Below are positions 15,809-25,260 of a stretch of 37,265 bases of DNA, one piece after another; position 1 is the first letter of the stretch; each line of letters begins with the position of its first letter. The notes beneath the pieces were generated by a model. It saw only the letters and a program-made list of their open reading frames with translations. It was not told where the DNA came from and ran no database searches. The stretch lies in assembly GCF_029238095.1 (NCBI RefSeq), contig NZ_JAQWGS010000020.1, forward strand, positions 1 to 37,265, given 5' to 3'. Source of the stretch: Lacinutrix sp. GTDB lineage: Bacteria; Bacteroidota; Bacteroidia; Flavobacteriales; Flavobacteriaceae. A program made the translations under genes and the position numbers.

Positions 15809-17134
15809 TTATTTGTCTCCGTAAACTTCCTTAACAAACTTATCGTAAGTTAATTCTTTTGTTTTTACAGTTGCCTTTTCTTTATATAAATTTAATAATT
15901 TTTGACTTACCACTTGCTCGCTTAAACGCTTTACTTCATCTTGATTAGAAAGTACTCTTGCGGCAATATCATCAAGTTCTTTATCTGTAGGATTCATTTG
16001 GCCAAATTGTGCCATTTGAACTTTAATCATAGATTTTGCACTTTCTTTTACATCTTCAAAGTCTACTTTTACGCTATTTGCTTCCATTAACTTAGCTTCA
16101 ATAAGTTGGTAACGTAAACTTTTTTCAGATTTTTGATATTCTTCTTTTGCAGTGGCATCATCCATTGGGTTTTCTCCTGCAGATTGCATCCATTTTGTTA
16201 AGAATTCTGCTGGTAAATCGAATTTAGTATTGGCTACTAAATATTCAGTTATATCGTTTAATAATTTCTGGTCTGATTGCTGTACGAATTGCTTTTCTGC
16301 GTCTTCTTTAATCTTATCTTTTAATTCTGTTACAGATTTTACAACATCTTTTCCAAATAGCTTATCAAATAACTCTTGATCTAAATCTGCTGGTTCACGT
16401 TTGTTAATTTCTGTTATTTCAAAAGTAACTTCAATATCTAGACCATGTGCTTTATCATGTTCTATTTTTAATGCATGCATTAGTTCGTGATCGTCTTCGT
16501 AAAGTCCTTTTGTTTTTAAGGTAATAACGTCTCCAACTTTAGAACCAACAAATTTCTTTTGGGTTGCTTTGCCTTTAAACTTATCTAGAGTTAAAGTAAC
16601 ACTGTTTTCTATTCCTTCAGCTTCATTTTTATAGACTCCAGTTATTTCACTGTCTTTGGCAACTTCATTTAAAGCTATTAATTTACCGTATTGCTTTTGG
16701 ATGTTTTCAACCTGCCCATCTATTAACTTATTATCTGCAACAATTTTGTAGTTTGTAATTTTCTTTACTTTTAGGTCCACATCAAATTCTGGTGCTAAAC
16801 CTAATTCAAATTCGAAAGCAAAATTATCTGCTTCCCAATCGATATCGTCTTGCATTTTTGGTAATGGTTGTCCTAAAACGTCTAACTTTTCTTCGGTAAG
16901 ATACTTGTTTAAACCTTCTTGAATTAGTTTGTTAACCTCATCAATTAAAATGGCTTTACCATATTGCTTTTTTACCATTCCCATTGGCACATGACCTTTT
17001 CTAAATCCAGGAATGTTTGCTGTTTTTCTGTAATCTGTTAAGATTTTTTCAACTTTAGAGGCGTAATCTTCTTTCTCGATTGCTACTGTTACTACAGCGT
17101 TTAATGCGTCTTTATTTTCTCTTGTAATATTCAT
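15809..17134 (-). CDS. tig: Trigger factor
   Basis: 441 residues. Trigger factor binds the ribosome at protein uL23 near the exit tunnel and shields new chains. The N-terminal ribosome-docking loop reads IPGFRKGHVPMGMVKKQYG (around 38-56), with the FRKG core. A middle peptidyl-prolyl isomerase-like domain (around 150-245) and a long helical C-terminal chaperone region follow. The middle domain is divergent, as usual in Bacteroidota, and isomerase activity is uncertain. It has its own promoter and terminator, next to clpP and clpX. Confidence 0.95.
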   Translation of the reverse strand: MNITRENKDALNAVVTVAIEKEDYASKVEKILTDYRKTANIPGFRKGHVPMGMVKKQYGKAILIDEVNKLIQEGLNKYLTEEKLDVLGQPLPKMQDDIDWEADNFAFEFELGLAPEFDVDLKVKKITNYKIVADNKLIDGQVENIQKQYGKLIALNEVAKDSEITGVYKNEAEGIENSVTLTLDKFKGKATQKKFVGSKVGDVITLKTKGLYEDDHELMHALKIEHDKAHGLDIEVTFEITEINKREPADLDQELFDKLFGKDVVKSVTELKDKIKEDAEKQFVQQSDQKLLNDITEYLVANTKFDLPAEFLTKWMQSAGENPMDDATAKEEYQKSEKSLRYQLIEAKLMEANSVKVDFEDVKESAKSMIKVQMAQFGQMNPTDKELDDIAARVLSNQDEVKRLSEQVVSQKLLNLYKEKATVKTKELTYDKFVKEVYGDK

Positions 17135-17162
17135 TTTGAATAATTATTTTATGAAACCAAAA

Positions 17163-17200
17163 ATGGAGTGCAAAAATACTACTTTTTTACACTCCATCAA
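17163..17200 (-). promoter_or_regulatory. tig promoter overlapping a terminator-like hairpin
   Basis: On the minus strand TTG (17200-17198), 19 bases, then TATTTTTG (17178-17171): an exact promoter match. The same bases form a stem: ATGGAGTG (17197-17190) with CACTCCAT (17170-17163), extended inward by a T-G pair and AAAAA/TTTTT, and followed by TTTTTGG. The stem can therefore terminate the upstream membrane-protein gene while the same DNA starts tig. Confidence 0.6.
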
Positions 17201-17230
17201 AGTTTTTAATTCGTTGAATTTCAATACAAA

Positions 17231-17584
17231 CTATACCTTCTTTTTATCGGTTTTTAAAAATGAATGTAACAGTGATTGCAATATAGATAACAGCACACTA
17301 AATAAAATTGCCCACCAGATATTATCTACTTCAAAACCAGTAATTAATTCATCTGCTAATAAAATAAGTAACGCATTTATTATTAACATAAACAAACCAA
17401 GCGTTATAATTGTTATTGGTAAAGTTAAAATTACCAATAATGGTTTTACTAATAAGTTTAAAATAGACAATACTACTGCAACAATTACTGCAGAAATGTA
17501 ACCATTTACATGCACTCCATTTAACACGTATGCTAAAGCAAATACTGCAATGGCGTTTAACAACAGCTTTATAATTAGGTTCAT
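17231..17584 (-). CDS. Phage holin family (four-helix) membrane protein
   Basis: 117 residues, almost entirely hydrophobic, with about four membrane helices separated by short loops (for example NGVHVNGYISAVIVAVVLS and PLLVILTLPITIITLGLFM), matching the widespread 'phage holin family IV'/YvlD-like membrane proteins. Despite the name, these are chromosomal genes of unknown role, not phage lysis genes; no phage gene lies nearby. It starts 25 bases after the alpha/beta hydrolase gene ends and may be cotranscribed with it. Confidence 0.85.
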   Translation of the reverse strand: MNLIIKLLLNAIAVFALAYVLNGVHVNGYISAVIVAVVLSILNLLVKPLLVILTLPITIITLGLFMLIINALLILLADELITGFEVDNIWWAILFSVLLSILQSLLHSFLKTDKKKV

Positions 17585-17609
17585 TTTATATGTTTTTAAG
17601 GATTATTTT

Positions 17610-18374
17610 TCAATTTACGAAATTTATAACTGCGTTGTAAAAGTCTTCAGGATTTTCTGCATGTAACCAATGTCCAGCATTTGTAATGGTTTCTATTTTA
17701 GAATTTGTAAAATGTAATTTAATTATCGCTTGGTCTTGAGTTGCAATGTATTCACTTTTATCTCCTTTTAAAAACAATGTTTCTCCATTAAATTTTGCAT
17801 GGATTGGTAATGCTTCACCTACTTCACTAACATTTTCAATTAATACTTCAAGATTTATTCTTAATCCTAAAACACCTTTTTTTACCCAATACAGATTTTT
17901 TAAAAGAAATTGTCTTGTGCCAAAATCGCTAACATAATGAGATAACTGTGTGTCTGCATCACCTCTACTTTCCAAAGTATTAAAATCTAAACGACTTAGA
18001 CCTTCTAGAATAGCATCGTGATGAATGGGATAAAACCGTGGAGAAATATCTGCAACTATTAATTTACTAACATAATCGGGAAATTGCGATGAAAATAACA
18101 TGGCTGTTTTTCCACCCATAGAATGCCCTAATAAATTGAAATTTTTAAGGTTTTTACTATCACAGTATAGTTTCAGATCTTCAGAGAGAACATCATAATT
18201 AAATGTATCGCTATGAAAACTTTTTCCATGATTTCTCTGGTCTATTAAATGTACTTGAAAACCTGATTTTGCAAATTGCTTTCCTAAAGTTTTCCAGTTA
18301 TCGCTCATCCCTAAAAAGCCATGAAGTATTAAAAATGGTTTTCCTTCACCTATTATATTTGAATGTAATTTCAT
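17610..18374 (-). CDS. Alpha/beta hydrolase (YbfF-like esterase)
   Basis: 254 residues. The alpha/beta hydrolase landmarks are ILHGFLGMSDNWKTL (oxyanion-hole HG motif, around 17-31), the nucleophile elbow GHSMGG (around 84-89, catalytic Ser), an acidic residue in the later strand region, and the catalytic His in NAGHWLHAENP near the C-terminus. The HGFLGMSDNW and GHSMGGK patterns match the YbfF/ABHD11 esterase group. The natural substrate is unknown. No signal peptide. Confidence 0.88.
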   Translation of the reverse strand: MKLHSNIIGEGKPFLILHGFLGMSDNWKTLGKQFAKSGFQVHLIDQRNHGKSFHSDTFNYDVLSEDLKLYCDSKNLKNFNLLGHSMGGKTAMLFSSQFPDYVSKLIVADISPRFYPIHHDAILEGLSRLDFNTLESRGDADTQLSHYVSDFGTRQFLLKNLYWVKKGVLGLRINLEVLIENVSEVGEALPIHAKFNGETLFLKGDKSEYIATQDQAIIKLHFTNSKIETITNAGHWLHAENPEDFYNAVINFVN

Positions 18375-18525
18375 GTTTTTTATATTTACTTACTCCAATA
18401 ATTTTGTCGCGAACTTCTCAAATTTTCAATAACTGAATTTGATTACTCTTGCCTCTACTCTTGTAACATTATTTTTCTAAACATGAATTGATAATCAATT
18501 CTTACTTAAAATTAATGCCTGATAA

Positions 18526-19239
18526 CTACCGTAATTTATTTAAATACATATTAACAACATTCTCAATTCCCAAATATAGACTTTCGGAAATTAAAGCATG
18601 ACCAATAGACACTTCTAATAATTCTGGAATATTTTGCTTAAAAAATTCAATATTATCTAAAGACAAATCGTGACCTGCGTTAATACCTATACCAATAGCA
18701 TTAGCAACATCAGCACAAGCTACGTAAGGCTTTATAGCGTCTCTATTACCTTTACTAAATTGGTGCGCAAAACTTTCGGTATATAACTCTATTCTATCTG
18801 TTCCTGTTGCTTTTGCACCTTCAATTTGTTCAATCTCAGGATCTACAAAAATAGAAGTACGAATATTATTTCTTTTAAATTCTGAAATCACTTCAGTTAA
18901 AAAATCCTTATTTTTTACGGTATCCCAACCAGCATTACTTGTTAATGTATCTATACTATCAGGAACCAAAGTTACTTGTGTAGGTTTAATTGTTAGAACC
19001 ATATCTACAAATTTTGAAATTGGATTACCTTCAATATTATACTCTGTATAAACAATTGGTTTTAAATCGTAAGCATCTTGGTAACGAATGTGTCTTTCGT
19101 CTGGTCTTGGATGAATTGTTACACCTTGAGCTCCAAAACGCTGGACATCTTTTGCAAACTGGACAACGTTTGGTGTGTCTCCACCTCTAGAGTTTCTTAA
19201 AGTAGCAATTTTATTTATGTTTACGCTTAATTTTGTCAT
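18526..19239 (-). CDS. pdxJ: Pyridoxine 5'-phosphate synthase PdxJ
   Basis: 237 residues. PdxJ condenses 1-deoxyxylulose 5-phosphate with 3-amino-2-oxopropyl phosphate to make pyridoxine 5'-phosphate (vitamin B6). Motifs: SVNINKIATLRNSRGG at the start, GAQGVTIHPRPDERHI (around 35-50), VDPE in the middle and IGINAGHDLS (around 185-195), as expected for its TIM barrel. Translation begins at ATG 19239; an in-frame TTG two codons upstream is less likely. The -7 box TATTTTTG lies at 19262-19269. The gene is divergent from the CBS protein. Confidence 0.96.
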   Translation of the reverse strand: MTKLSVNINKIATLRNSRGGDTPNVVQFAKDVQRFGAQGVTIHPRPDERHIRYQDAYDLKPIVYTEYNIEGNPISKFVDMVLTIKPTQVTLVPDSIDTLTSNAGWDTVKNKDFLTEVISEFKRNNIRTSIFVDPEIEQIEGAKATGTDRIELYTESFAHQFSKGNRDAIKPYVACADVANAIGIGINAGHDLSLDNIEFFKQNIPELLEVSIGHALISESLYLGIENVVNMYLNKLR

Positions 19240-19261
19240 TTTCAATAGGTATTATTTACTG

Positions 19262-19269
19262 CAAAAATA
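19262..19269 (-). promoter_or_regulatory. -7 box of pdxJ
   Basis: The minus strand reads TATTTTTG, an exact TAnnTTTG match, 23 bases upstream of the pdxJ ATG. No TTG is present at the normal -33 spacing. Confidence 0.45.
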
Positions 19270-19331
19270 CAAAGTAGAAGCACGAGATTGTTCTTATTTT
19301 TAATTAATTTGCATAAAATTAAAACGACACT

Positions 19332-19991
19332 ATGAATCTTCTAGATTACATAATAAACGACATAAAACCACTTTTAAATACAGATAAAGTTGAAGAGATT
19401 CAGTTACTTTTTAACCAGTTAACCTATTCTCATATTCCTATTAAGAATGCTGATGGTGTTTACTTAGGTTGTATTTCTGAAAACGATGCACATTGTTTTG
19501 ACAGTAAAAAACCCATTGAAGATTACAGGTATTCTGGAGAAGGTTTCTTTGTAAGAGAAGATACTAATTGGCTAGATGTGCTCGAAGCTTTTGCTCAAAA
19601 TTCTGCCAATATTATGCCTGTTTTAAGCAATAAAAATGTGTATTTAGGCTATTACGAATTAAATGATATTATTGGCTTGTTTAACGAAACGCCTTTCTTT
19701 TCAGAAGCTGGTGCTGTATTAATTATTGAAAAAGGCATGTCTGACTATTCTTTTAGTGAAATTAGCCAGATAGTAGAATCTAATAACGGTAAGCTTTTAG
19801 GTTCATTTATTTCTAAATTTGAAAATGATGTGGCACAAATTACTTTAAAAATTGGTAATGCTAATCTAAATGACATTATGCAAACTTTTAGACGTTACAG
19901 CTATAATATAATTTCAGGACATGAGGACGATAGCTATTTAATTAGTCTTAAGGAGCGTTCAGATTATTTAAACAAATACCTAAACATGTAA
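19332..19991 (+). CDS. CBS-domain protein
   Basis: 219 residues. Two CBS-like units are recognisable by QLTYSHIPIKNADGVYLGCIS (around 29-49) and IMPVLSNKNVYLGYYELNDI (around 93-112), each with the beta-strand-then-glycine pattern of CBS motifs. The last third (around 130-205) looks like an ACT-like regulatory fold. CBS pairs usually bind adenine nucleotides and regulate partners. It ends two bases before nadK, so a link to NAD kinase or nucleotide sensing is plausible but inferred. Confidence 0.8.
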   Translation: MNLLDYIINDIKPLLNTDKVEEIQLLFNQLTYSHIPIKNADGVYLGCISENDAHCFDSKKPIEDYRYSGEGFFVREDTNWLDVLEAFAQNSANIMPVLSNKNVYLGYYELNDIIGLFNETPFFSEAGAVLIIEKGMSDYSFSEISQIVESNNGKLLGSFISKFENDVAQITLKIGNANLNDIMQTFRRYSYNIISGHEDDSYLISLKERSDYLNKYLNM

Positions 19992-19993
19992 TT

Positions 19994-20869
19994 ATGAAGG
20001 TTGCCATATACAGTCAATATCCAAAAAAACAATCTAAAGACTCTTTAAAGGCTTTAACAAAAGAATTACTGGATTTTAATGCTGAGCTGTTTTTAGAAAA
20101 TGAATTTTACAACGATATCAAGTCAGAACTATCAAATCCTTCAGTCTACCAAACCTTTAATACTTTAGATAAAAGCTTTGATTTATTTGTAAGTATTGGT
20201 GGAGATGGTACTATTTTAAGAGCCATTACATTTGTAAAAGATTTAAACATTCCTATTATTGGAATTAACACAGGAAGATTAGGTTTTTTAGCAACTATTC
20301 AGCCTGAAGATATAACACAAGCCATCCTTCAAATAAAAAATAAAGCGTATACATTAAGTAAACGCACTTTATTATCAATAGAAACATCACCAGAAAATAA
20401 TGACATAAAAGAATTAAACTTTGCACTAAATGAAATTGCAGTGAGCAGAAAAAACACCACATCTATGATTACTGTAGAAACAAAATTAAATGGTGAATTT
20501 TTAACTTCATACTGGAGCGATGGTTTAATAATAGCGACTCCAACAGGCTCTACAGGCTACTCGTTAAGTTGTGCTGGACCAGTTATAACGCCAGATACTA
20601 CTAGTTTTGTTTTAACACCTATAGCACCTCATAATTTAAGTGCAAGACCATTAGTTATAGAAGATTCTACCATAATAGAACTAAAAGTAAGTGGTCGGGA
20701 AAATAATTACTTAGTGTCTTTAGACTCAAGAATAGCAACACTGTCAAACAACACTATTATTACCATAAAAAAAGCGCCTTTTGCCATTAATATGATAGAA
20801 TTAAACTCTGAAAGCTTCCTAACAACACTCAGAAAGAAATTGCTTTGGGGAGAAGATAAGAGAAATTAA
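19994..20869 (+). CDS. nadK: NAD kinase
   Basis: 291 residues. The enzyme phosphorylates NAD to NADP with ATP. Signatures: SIGGDGTIL (around 64-72; the GGDGT motif binds phosphate), INTGRLGFLA (around 92-101), the LNEIAVSR region, and ATPTGSTGYSLSCAGP (around 180-195). It immediately follows the CBS gene and is transcribed with it; the DUF6089 gene downstream has its own promoter. Confidence 0.96.
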   Translation: MKVAIYSQYPKKQSKDSLKALTKELLDFNAELFLENEFYNDIKSELSNPSVYQTFNTLDKSFDLFVSIGGDGTILRAITFVKDLNIPIIGINTGRLGFLATIQPEDITQAILQIKNKAYTLSKRTLLSIETSPENNDIKELNFALNEIAVSRKNTTSMITVETKLNGEFLTSYWSDGLIIATPTGSTGYSLSCAGPVITPDTTSFVLTPIAPHNLSARPLVIEDSTIIELKVSGRENNYLVSLDSRIATLSNNTIITIKKAPFAINMIELNSESFLTTLRKKLLWGEDKRN

Positions 20870-20984
20870 AGGTTAGTTTTAATTTTTACAACAAGCATTC
20901 CATTTGTTTTACAATAATTTCGTTTAAATAGTGTTTTAAACTGTAACTATTTGGTTCAAATTATAATAGGCTAATCTTATTTAT

Positions 20985-20992
20985 TATATTTG
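20985..20992 (+). promoter_or_regulatory. -7 box of the DUF6089-uppS-bamA unit
   Basis: TATATTTG matches TAnnTTTG exactly, 16 bases before the ATG of the DUF6089 gene. The nearest TTG upstream (20951) is too far, so only half the promoter is clear. It would drive the DUF6089-uppS-bamA transcript. Confidence 0.5.
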
Positions 20993-21008
20993 CAAACTTT
21001 GAAGATTT

Positions 21009-21701
21009 ATGAGGTATTTAACGCTTTTAATATTAGTATTTTTTAGCACACAAATAAGTAGTGCTCAAATTAACGAATTCGGCATTTTTGTTGGAGGCAG
21101 TAATTTTATTGGAGATGTAGGCGCTACAGACTATATAGCACCTAAACAACTCGCTTTAGGAGCAATTTACAAATGGAATAGAAGCGAGAGACATTCTTAC
21201 AGAATATCTCTAACTTACACAGATTTGGAAGGCAACGATAGAGACTCTGATGATCCTGGCAGACAAATAAGAGGATTCGAATTTAACAATAGCATTCTAG
21301 AACTCTCAGCAGGAATGGAGTTTACTTTTTTTGATTTTGACTTACACAATGGCGGAAATGTATCAACACCATATATATATTCTGGAATAAGTGTAGCTAA
21401 ACATGATAATTTTTACTTCAATCCAGATGGTACAATCGTAGACGAAAAAACAACCAGTTATGCCTATGGTATTCCTATGGCACTAGGCTATAAAGCTGCA
21501 ATTTCACCAGATTTTATTATAGCTATAGAAATAGGTGCGCGCTATACATTTTCAGATGAATTAGATGGTAGTGTTCCTGATGCTAAAGAAGCATTCGAAA
21601 GTAGAGCTTTTGGAAATCTTAATAATAATGATTGGTATACCTTTACAGGAATAACACTAACTTATACATTTGGTAGAAACCCATGTTTTTGCCCAGGATA
21701 A
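21009..21701 (+). CDS. DUF6089 family outer-membrane-type protein
   Basis: 230 residues. A signal peptide ends near SSAQ (residue 20). The mature protein is a beta-rich barrel-like chain: INEFGIFVGGSNFIGDVG at the start, GAIYKWNRSERHSYRISLTYTDL, a middle with YIYSGISVAKH, and a final aromatic strand TFTGITLTYTFGR. This matches DUF6089, a Flavobacteriia family regularly found just before uppS and bamA. The role is unknown; the position suggests outer-membrane biogenesis. It ends one base before the uppS start codon. Confidence 0.82.
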   Translation: MRYLTLLILVFFSTQISSAQINEFGIFVGGSNFIGDVGATDYIAPKQLALGAIYKWNRSERHSYRISLTYTDLEGNDRDSDDPGRQIRGFEFNNSILELSAGMEFTFFDFDLHNGGNVSTPYIYSGISVAKHDNFYFNPDGTIVDEKTTSYAYGIPMALGYKAAISPDFIIAIEIGARYTFSDELDGSVPDAKEAFESRAFGNLNNNDWYTFTGITLTYTFGRNPCFCPG

Positions 21702-21702
21702 T

Positions 21703-22440
21703 TTGGATACAAGTAAAATAAATACAAATAAGTTACCTAAACACATTGCAATTATTATGGATGGCAATGGTCGTTGGGCTAAACAAAAAGGGCTTCTTCG
21801 TGCTATTGGTCACGAAAACGGAACTAAATCTGTGAGACAAACCGTAGAAGCTAGTGCTAAAATAGGAATAGAAAACCTTACACTATATGCATTTTCTACA
21901 GAAAACTGGAACAGACCAAAACTAGAAGTAGATACTTTAATGAAGCTATTAGTGTCTGCACTAAAAAAAGAAATAAAAACACTTCAAGACAATAACATTA
22001 AACTTAATGCTATTGGTAAGCTTTCAAACTTACCAAAGAAAGTTTTTACAGAACTTAACGAAGTTATAGAACGCACAAAAGACAATAGTAGAATGACATT
22101 AACCTTAGCATTAAGCTATGGATCTAGAGAAGAGTTGTTAAATACAATCAAAGAAATAAGTGATAAAGTTAAAAATAATATAATTTCTTCTGAAAATATT
22201 GACGAATCGATTATTAATGAGCATCTTTACACGCAAAATCTACCAGACGTAGATCTACTTATTAGAACAAGTGGAGAACAACGTATTAGTAATTTTTTGC
22301 TTTGGCAAATTGCCTATGCCGAATTATATTTTACAAAAGTATTATGGCCAGATTTTACACAGCAACACCTTTGTGATGCTATCATAGAATATCAAAATAG
22401 AGAAAGACGCTTTGGAAAAACAAGTGAACAAATTAGTTAA
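21703..22440 (+). CDS. uppS: Isoprenyl transferase (undecaprenyl diphosphate synthase)
   Basis: 245 residues. The enzyme adds isopentenyl diphosphate units in cis to farnesyl diphosphate, making the C55 lipid carrier for peptidoglycan and other surface sugars. Motifs: IAIIMDGNGRWAKQKG (D20 catalytic, binds Mg), TLYAFSTENWNRP, and near the C-terminus LLIRTSGEQRISNFLLWQ, with the final Arg and Glu residues. No ATG precedes the conserved first strand; TTG at 21703 gives the typical length (MDTSKINTNKLPKHIAI) and starts one base after the DUF6089 stop codon, so translation is probably coupled. An alternative TTG at 21670 would overlap the previous gene. Confidence 0.95.
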   Translation: MDTSKINTNKLPKHIAIIMDGNGRWAKQKGLLRAIGHENGTKSVRQTVEASAKIGIENLTLYAFSTENWNRPKLEVDTLMKLLVSALKKEIKTLQDNNIKLNAIGKLSNLPKKVFTELNEVIERTKDNSRMTLTLALSYGSREELLNTIKEISDKVKNNIISSENIDESIINEHLYTQNLPDVDLLIRTSGEQRISNFLLWQIAYAELYFTKVLWPDFTQQHLCDAIIEYQNRERRFGKTSEQIS

Positions 22441-22450
22441 GAAATTACAA

Positions 22451-25024
22451 TTGAAAACATTTTTACAATACACACTAGCCATACTTTTTGCAACATCTAG
22501 CTATTTTGCTCAAGCACAAGAAATTTCTTTGGAAAACAGTAAAAAGTACACCATAGCAGAAATTAAAGTTGCAGGTAATACTACATTTAGCGAGCAAACC
22601 ATCATTACTTTTTCTAAACTTAAAAAAGGCGACGAAATTTTAATTCCTGGTGAAGAAATAAGTGCAGCAATTAAAAAACTTTGGAAAACCAACCTTTTTA
22701 GTGACATAGAAGTCTATTTAGCAAAAACTGAAGGTAATGCTGCATATTTAGAAATAAGATTAGCAGATTTACCAACATTAAATGAGCTAAAAATTAATGG
22801 CGTTAAAAAGAGCAAAAAAGAAGCTTTAATTAAAGAAAACAAACTTCAAGATGGTGTAAAAGTTACAGAAAACCTTATTACAACCACAAAAAATTACATT
22901 CAAAATAAAAACAGAAAGGCAGGATTTTTAAATACTAAAGTAAGTATAAATACAATTCCTGTAAAAGACTCTCTACAAAATGCTCGTGTAAACATGGTAC
23001 TTAACGTAGATAGAGGTGAAAAAGTTAAAGTCTCTTCTATTAATTTTGAAGGCAATACCGTTTTTAGTGACAAAAAGCTTAGAAAAACAATGAAAAACAC
23101 TAAGCAAAAAAATCCTATTCGTCTTTTAAAACGTTCAAAATATATTGTTGCAGATTTTAAAGAAGATTTAAACAGCATAATAGATAAATACAAAGAAAAC
23201 GGCTACAGAGATGCTCGTGTAATTTCAGACAGCTTGGTCATTAACAATGCAAAAACTGTAAGCTTAAATATTAAAATTGAAGAAGGCGAAAAATACACCT
23301 TTGGAGATATCACTTTTATTGGTAATACTGTATACTCAGATGTCTATTTAAAAAGGCAACTTCGAATAGAAAAAGGAGATACTTATAACGGTGTTTTGTT
23401 AGAAGAGCGTATTGCTGATAACTCAAGACCAGATGGTGATGATATAACAAACCTATACCAAGACCATGGTTATTTATTTTCTACAATTAATCCTGTAGAG
23501 GTAAGTGCCGATGGTAATGTTATAGATATGGAAATTAGAATAGTTGAAGGTAAGCCAACCTATTTTAATAAAATTACAGTTGTTGGTAACGAAAAAACTA
23601 ACGATCATGTTATTTACAGAGAAATAAGAACGCGTCCAGGAGAATTATATAGTAAAGCAAACGTTGTACGTACTGTTAGAGAATTAAGTCAGCTAGGCTT
23701 CTTTGATGCCGAACAAATTAATCCAGCATTTAAAAACGCTAGTCCAGAAGATGGAACTATAGATATAGAATATGGAGTTGTAGAAGCTGGATCGAGCCAA
23801 ATTGAACTACAAGGTGGTTATGGTGGTGGAGGTTTTATTGGTACACTTGGCCTATCTTTTAACAACTTTGCATTAAAAGATATCTTTAAAAAAGATGCCT
23901 ACAAACCAATACCAACTGGAGATGGACAAAAGCTAGCTTTACGCTTACAAGCTAGTCGATTCTTTAGAACCTACAGTTTTCAATTTTCAGAACCATGGAT
24001 GGGTGGAAAAAAACCAGTTCAATTTTCTACATCAATATCTCATACACAACAATTTTTATTTAACGCACAAACAAGACAAGCAGATAAAGACAGACGTTTT
24101 AACATAACTGGTTTAACACTAGGTATTGCTAAACGACTATCTGTACCAGATGATTATTTTACACTATCTCAGGCATTAGGTTTTCAGCATTACGATTTAA
24201 AAAACTATAATACTGGCTTATTTACATTTGGAGATGGGTATTCTAACAATTTATCTTACACTATTGGTTTAAGTAGAAATAACACCTTTAACGATCCTGT
24301 TTTCCCAACTGGTGGTTCTAGTTTCTCGGCATCTGCAAAATTATCATTACCTTATTCTATGCTTAACGGTTTAGATTACAAAGCGCTTCGCCTTGAAAGA
24401 GAAGCAAACCAAGAAATAATTAGTGATCCAACTATAGATATCGATGAAAGAACAGCAGCTTCTAATAGAATATCACAAATTGATCAAGAACGTTTTAATT
24501 GGTTAGAATTTTATAAGGTTAAATTTAAAGGCGATTGGTACACAAAACTTGTCGATAAATTTGTATTTAAATCTACAGTAGAGTTTGGTTTCTTAGGTGC
24601 ATATAATCAAGATAGAGGAATTGTACCATTCGAACGTTTCTTTTTAGGAGGAGATGGCTTAGGTGCTTTTGCTCTTGATGGAAGAGAAGTTGTAGCATTA
24701 AGAGGGTATCCAAACCAAGCACTATCAACTCAAGATGGTGGAACAATTTATAATAAGTTCTCATTAGAATTGCGTTACCCAATTACTTTAAAACAATCTG
24801 CAAAAATATATGCTTTAGGGTTTTTAGATGCAGGTGCATCATATGATAATTTTAAAGACTACAATCCATTTAACGTGCAACGTTCGGCAGGTTTAGGTAT
24901 TAGAATTTTTATGCCAGCGTTTGGTTTACTAGGAATTGATTTTGGACATGGTTTCGATCCACTTCCTGGAAACACTGTTAAACATGGTTGGGAAACACAC
25001 TTTATTATTGGACAACAATTTTAA
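22451..25024 (+). CDS. bamA: Outer membrane assembly factor BamA
   Basis: 857 residues. BamA folds and inserts beta-barrel proteins into the outer membrane. A signal peptide (MKTFLQYTLAILF... ending QAQ near residue 22) is followed by five POTRA-type repeats (seen as recurring F.GNT.FS/VYS... and INKIT-like strands, about residues 25-430), then the 16-strand barrel, with the C-terminal GIDFGHGFDPLPG and a final strand ending in Phe (HFIIGQQF), the usual barrel recognition end. No ATG is available: TTG 22451 gives the clean signal peptide, while TTG 22412 overlaps uppS and would add charged residues. It starts 10 bases after uppS. Confidence 0.96.
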   Translation: MKTFLQYTLAILFATSSYFAQAQEISLENSKKYTIAEIKVAGNTTFSEQTIITFSKLKKGDEILIPGEEISAAIKKLWKTNLFSDIEVYLAKTEGNAAYLEIRLADLPTLNELKINGVKKSKKEALIKENKLQDGVKVTENLITTTKNYIQNKNRKAGFLNTKVSINTIPVKDSLQNARVNMVLNVDRGEKVKVSSINFEGNTVFSDKKLRKTMKNTKQKNPIRLLKRSKYIVADFKEDLNSIIDKYKENGYRDARVISDSLVINNAKTVSLNIKIEEGEKYTFGDITFIGNTVYSDVYLKRQLRIEKGDTYNGVLLEERIADNSRPDGDDITNLYQDHGYLFSTINPVEVSADGNVIDMEIRIVEGKPTYFNKITVVGNEKTNDHVIYREIRTRPGELYSKANVVRTVRELSQLGFFDAEQINPAFKNASPEDGTIDIEYGVVEAGSSQIELQGGYGGGGFIGTLGLSFNNFALKDIFKKDAYKPIPTGDGQKLALRLQASRFFRTYSFQFSEPWMGGKKPVQFSTSISHTQQFLFNAQTRQADKDRRFNITGLTLGIAKRLSVPDDYFTLSQALGFQHYDLKNYNTGLFTFGDGYSNNLSYTIGLSRNNTFNDPVFPTGGSSFSASAKLSLPYSMLNGLDYKALRLEREANQEIISDPTIDIDERTAASNRISQIDQERFNWLEFYKVKFKGDWYTKLVDKFVFKSTVEFGFLGAYNQDRGIVPFERFFLGGDGLGAFALDGREVVALRGYPNQALSTQDGGTIYNKFSLELRYPITLKQSAKIYALGFLDAGASYDNFKDYNPFNVQRSAGLGIRIFMPAFGLLGIDFGHGFDPLPGNTVKHGWETHFIIGQQF

Positions 25025-25260
25025 TATATATTTAAAGTGCTTTACACACAAAAAAGCCAAAGTTTATAGACTAATTTCAATATTTTTTATTTTTGGCACG
25101 ATATTTTCAATGTTGCATTTGAGGATTTGAGACAAGAATTAAAATTTTTACAATTAAAATTCGTTATTTTGAAAACAAAGAGATTCAGAATAAGACAGAG
25201 TCCAAATCTAAACTGTCGGTTTTTTTGAATTTAAGTTATTAAATAATAAAATATAACCAG

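Noticed and set aside
17231..17584. Phage remnant suggested by the 'holin' family name
   Set aside because: The family is chromosomal and widespread; no phage gene is nearby.
25088..25095. TATTTTTG box in the leader of the long skp gene
   Set aside because: It matches the -7 consensus, but no -33 TTG is present and the leader would be about 160 bases. Noted in the gene entry but not listed as a promoter feature.
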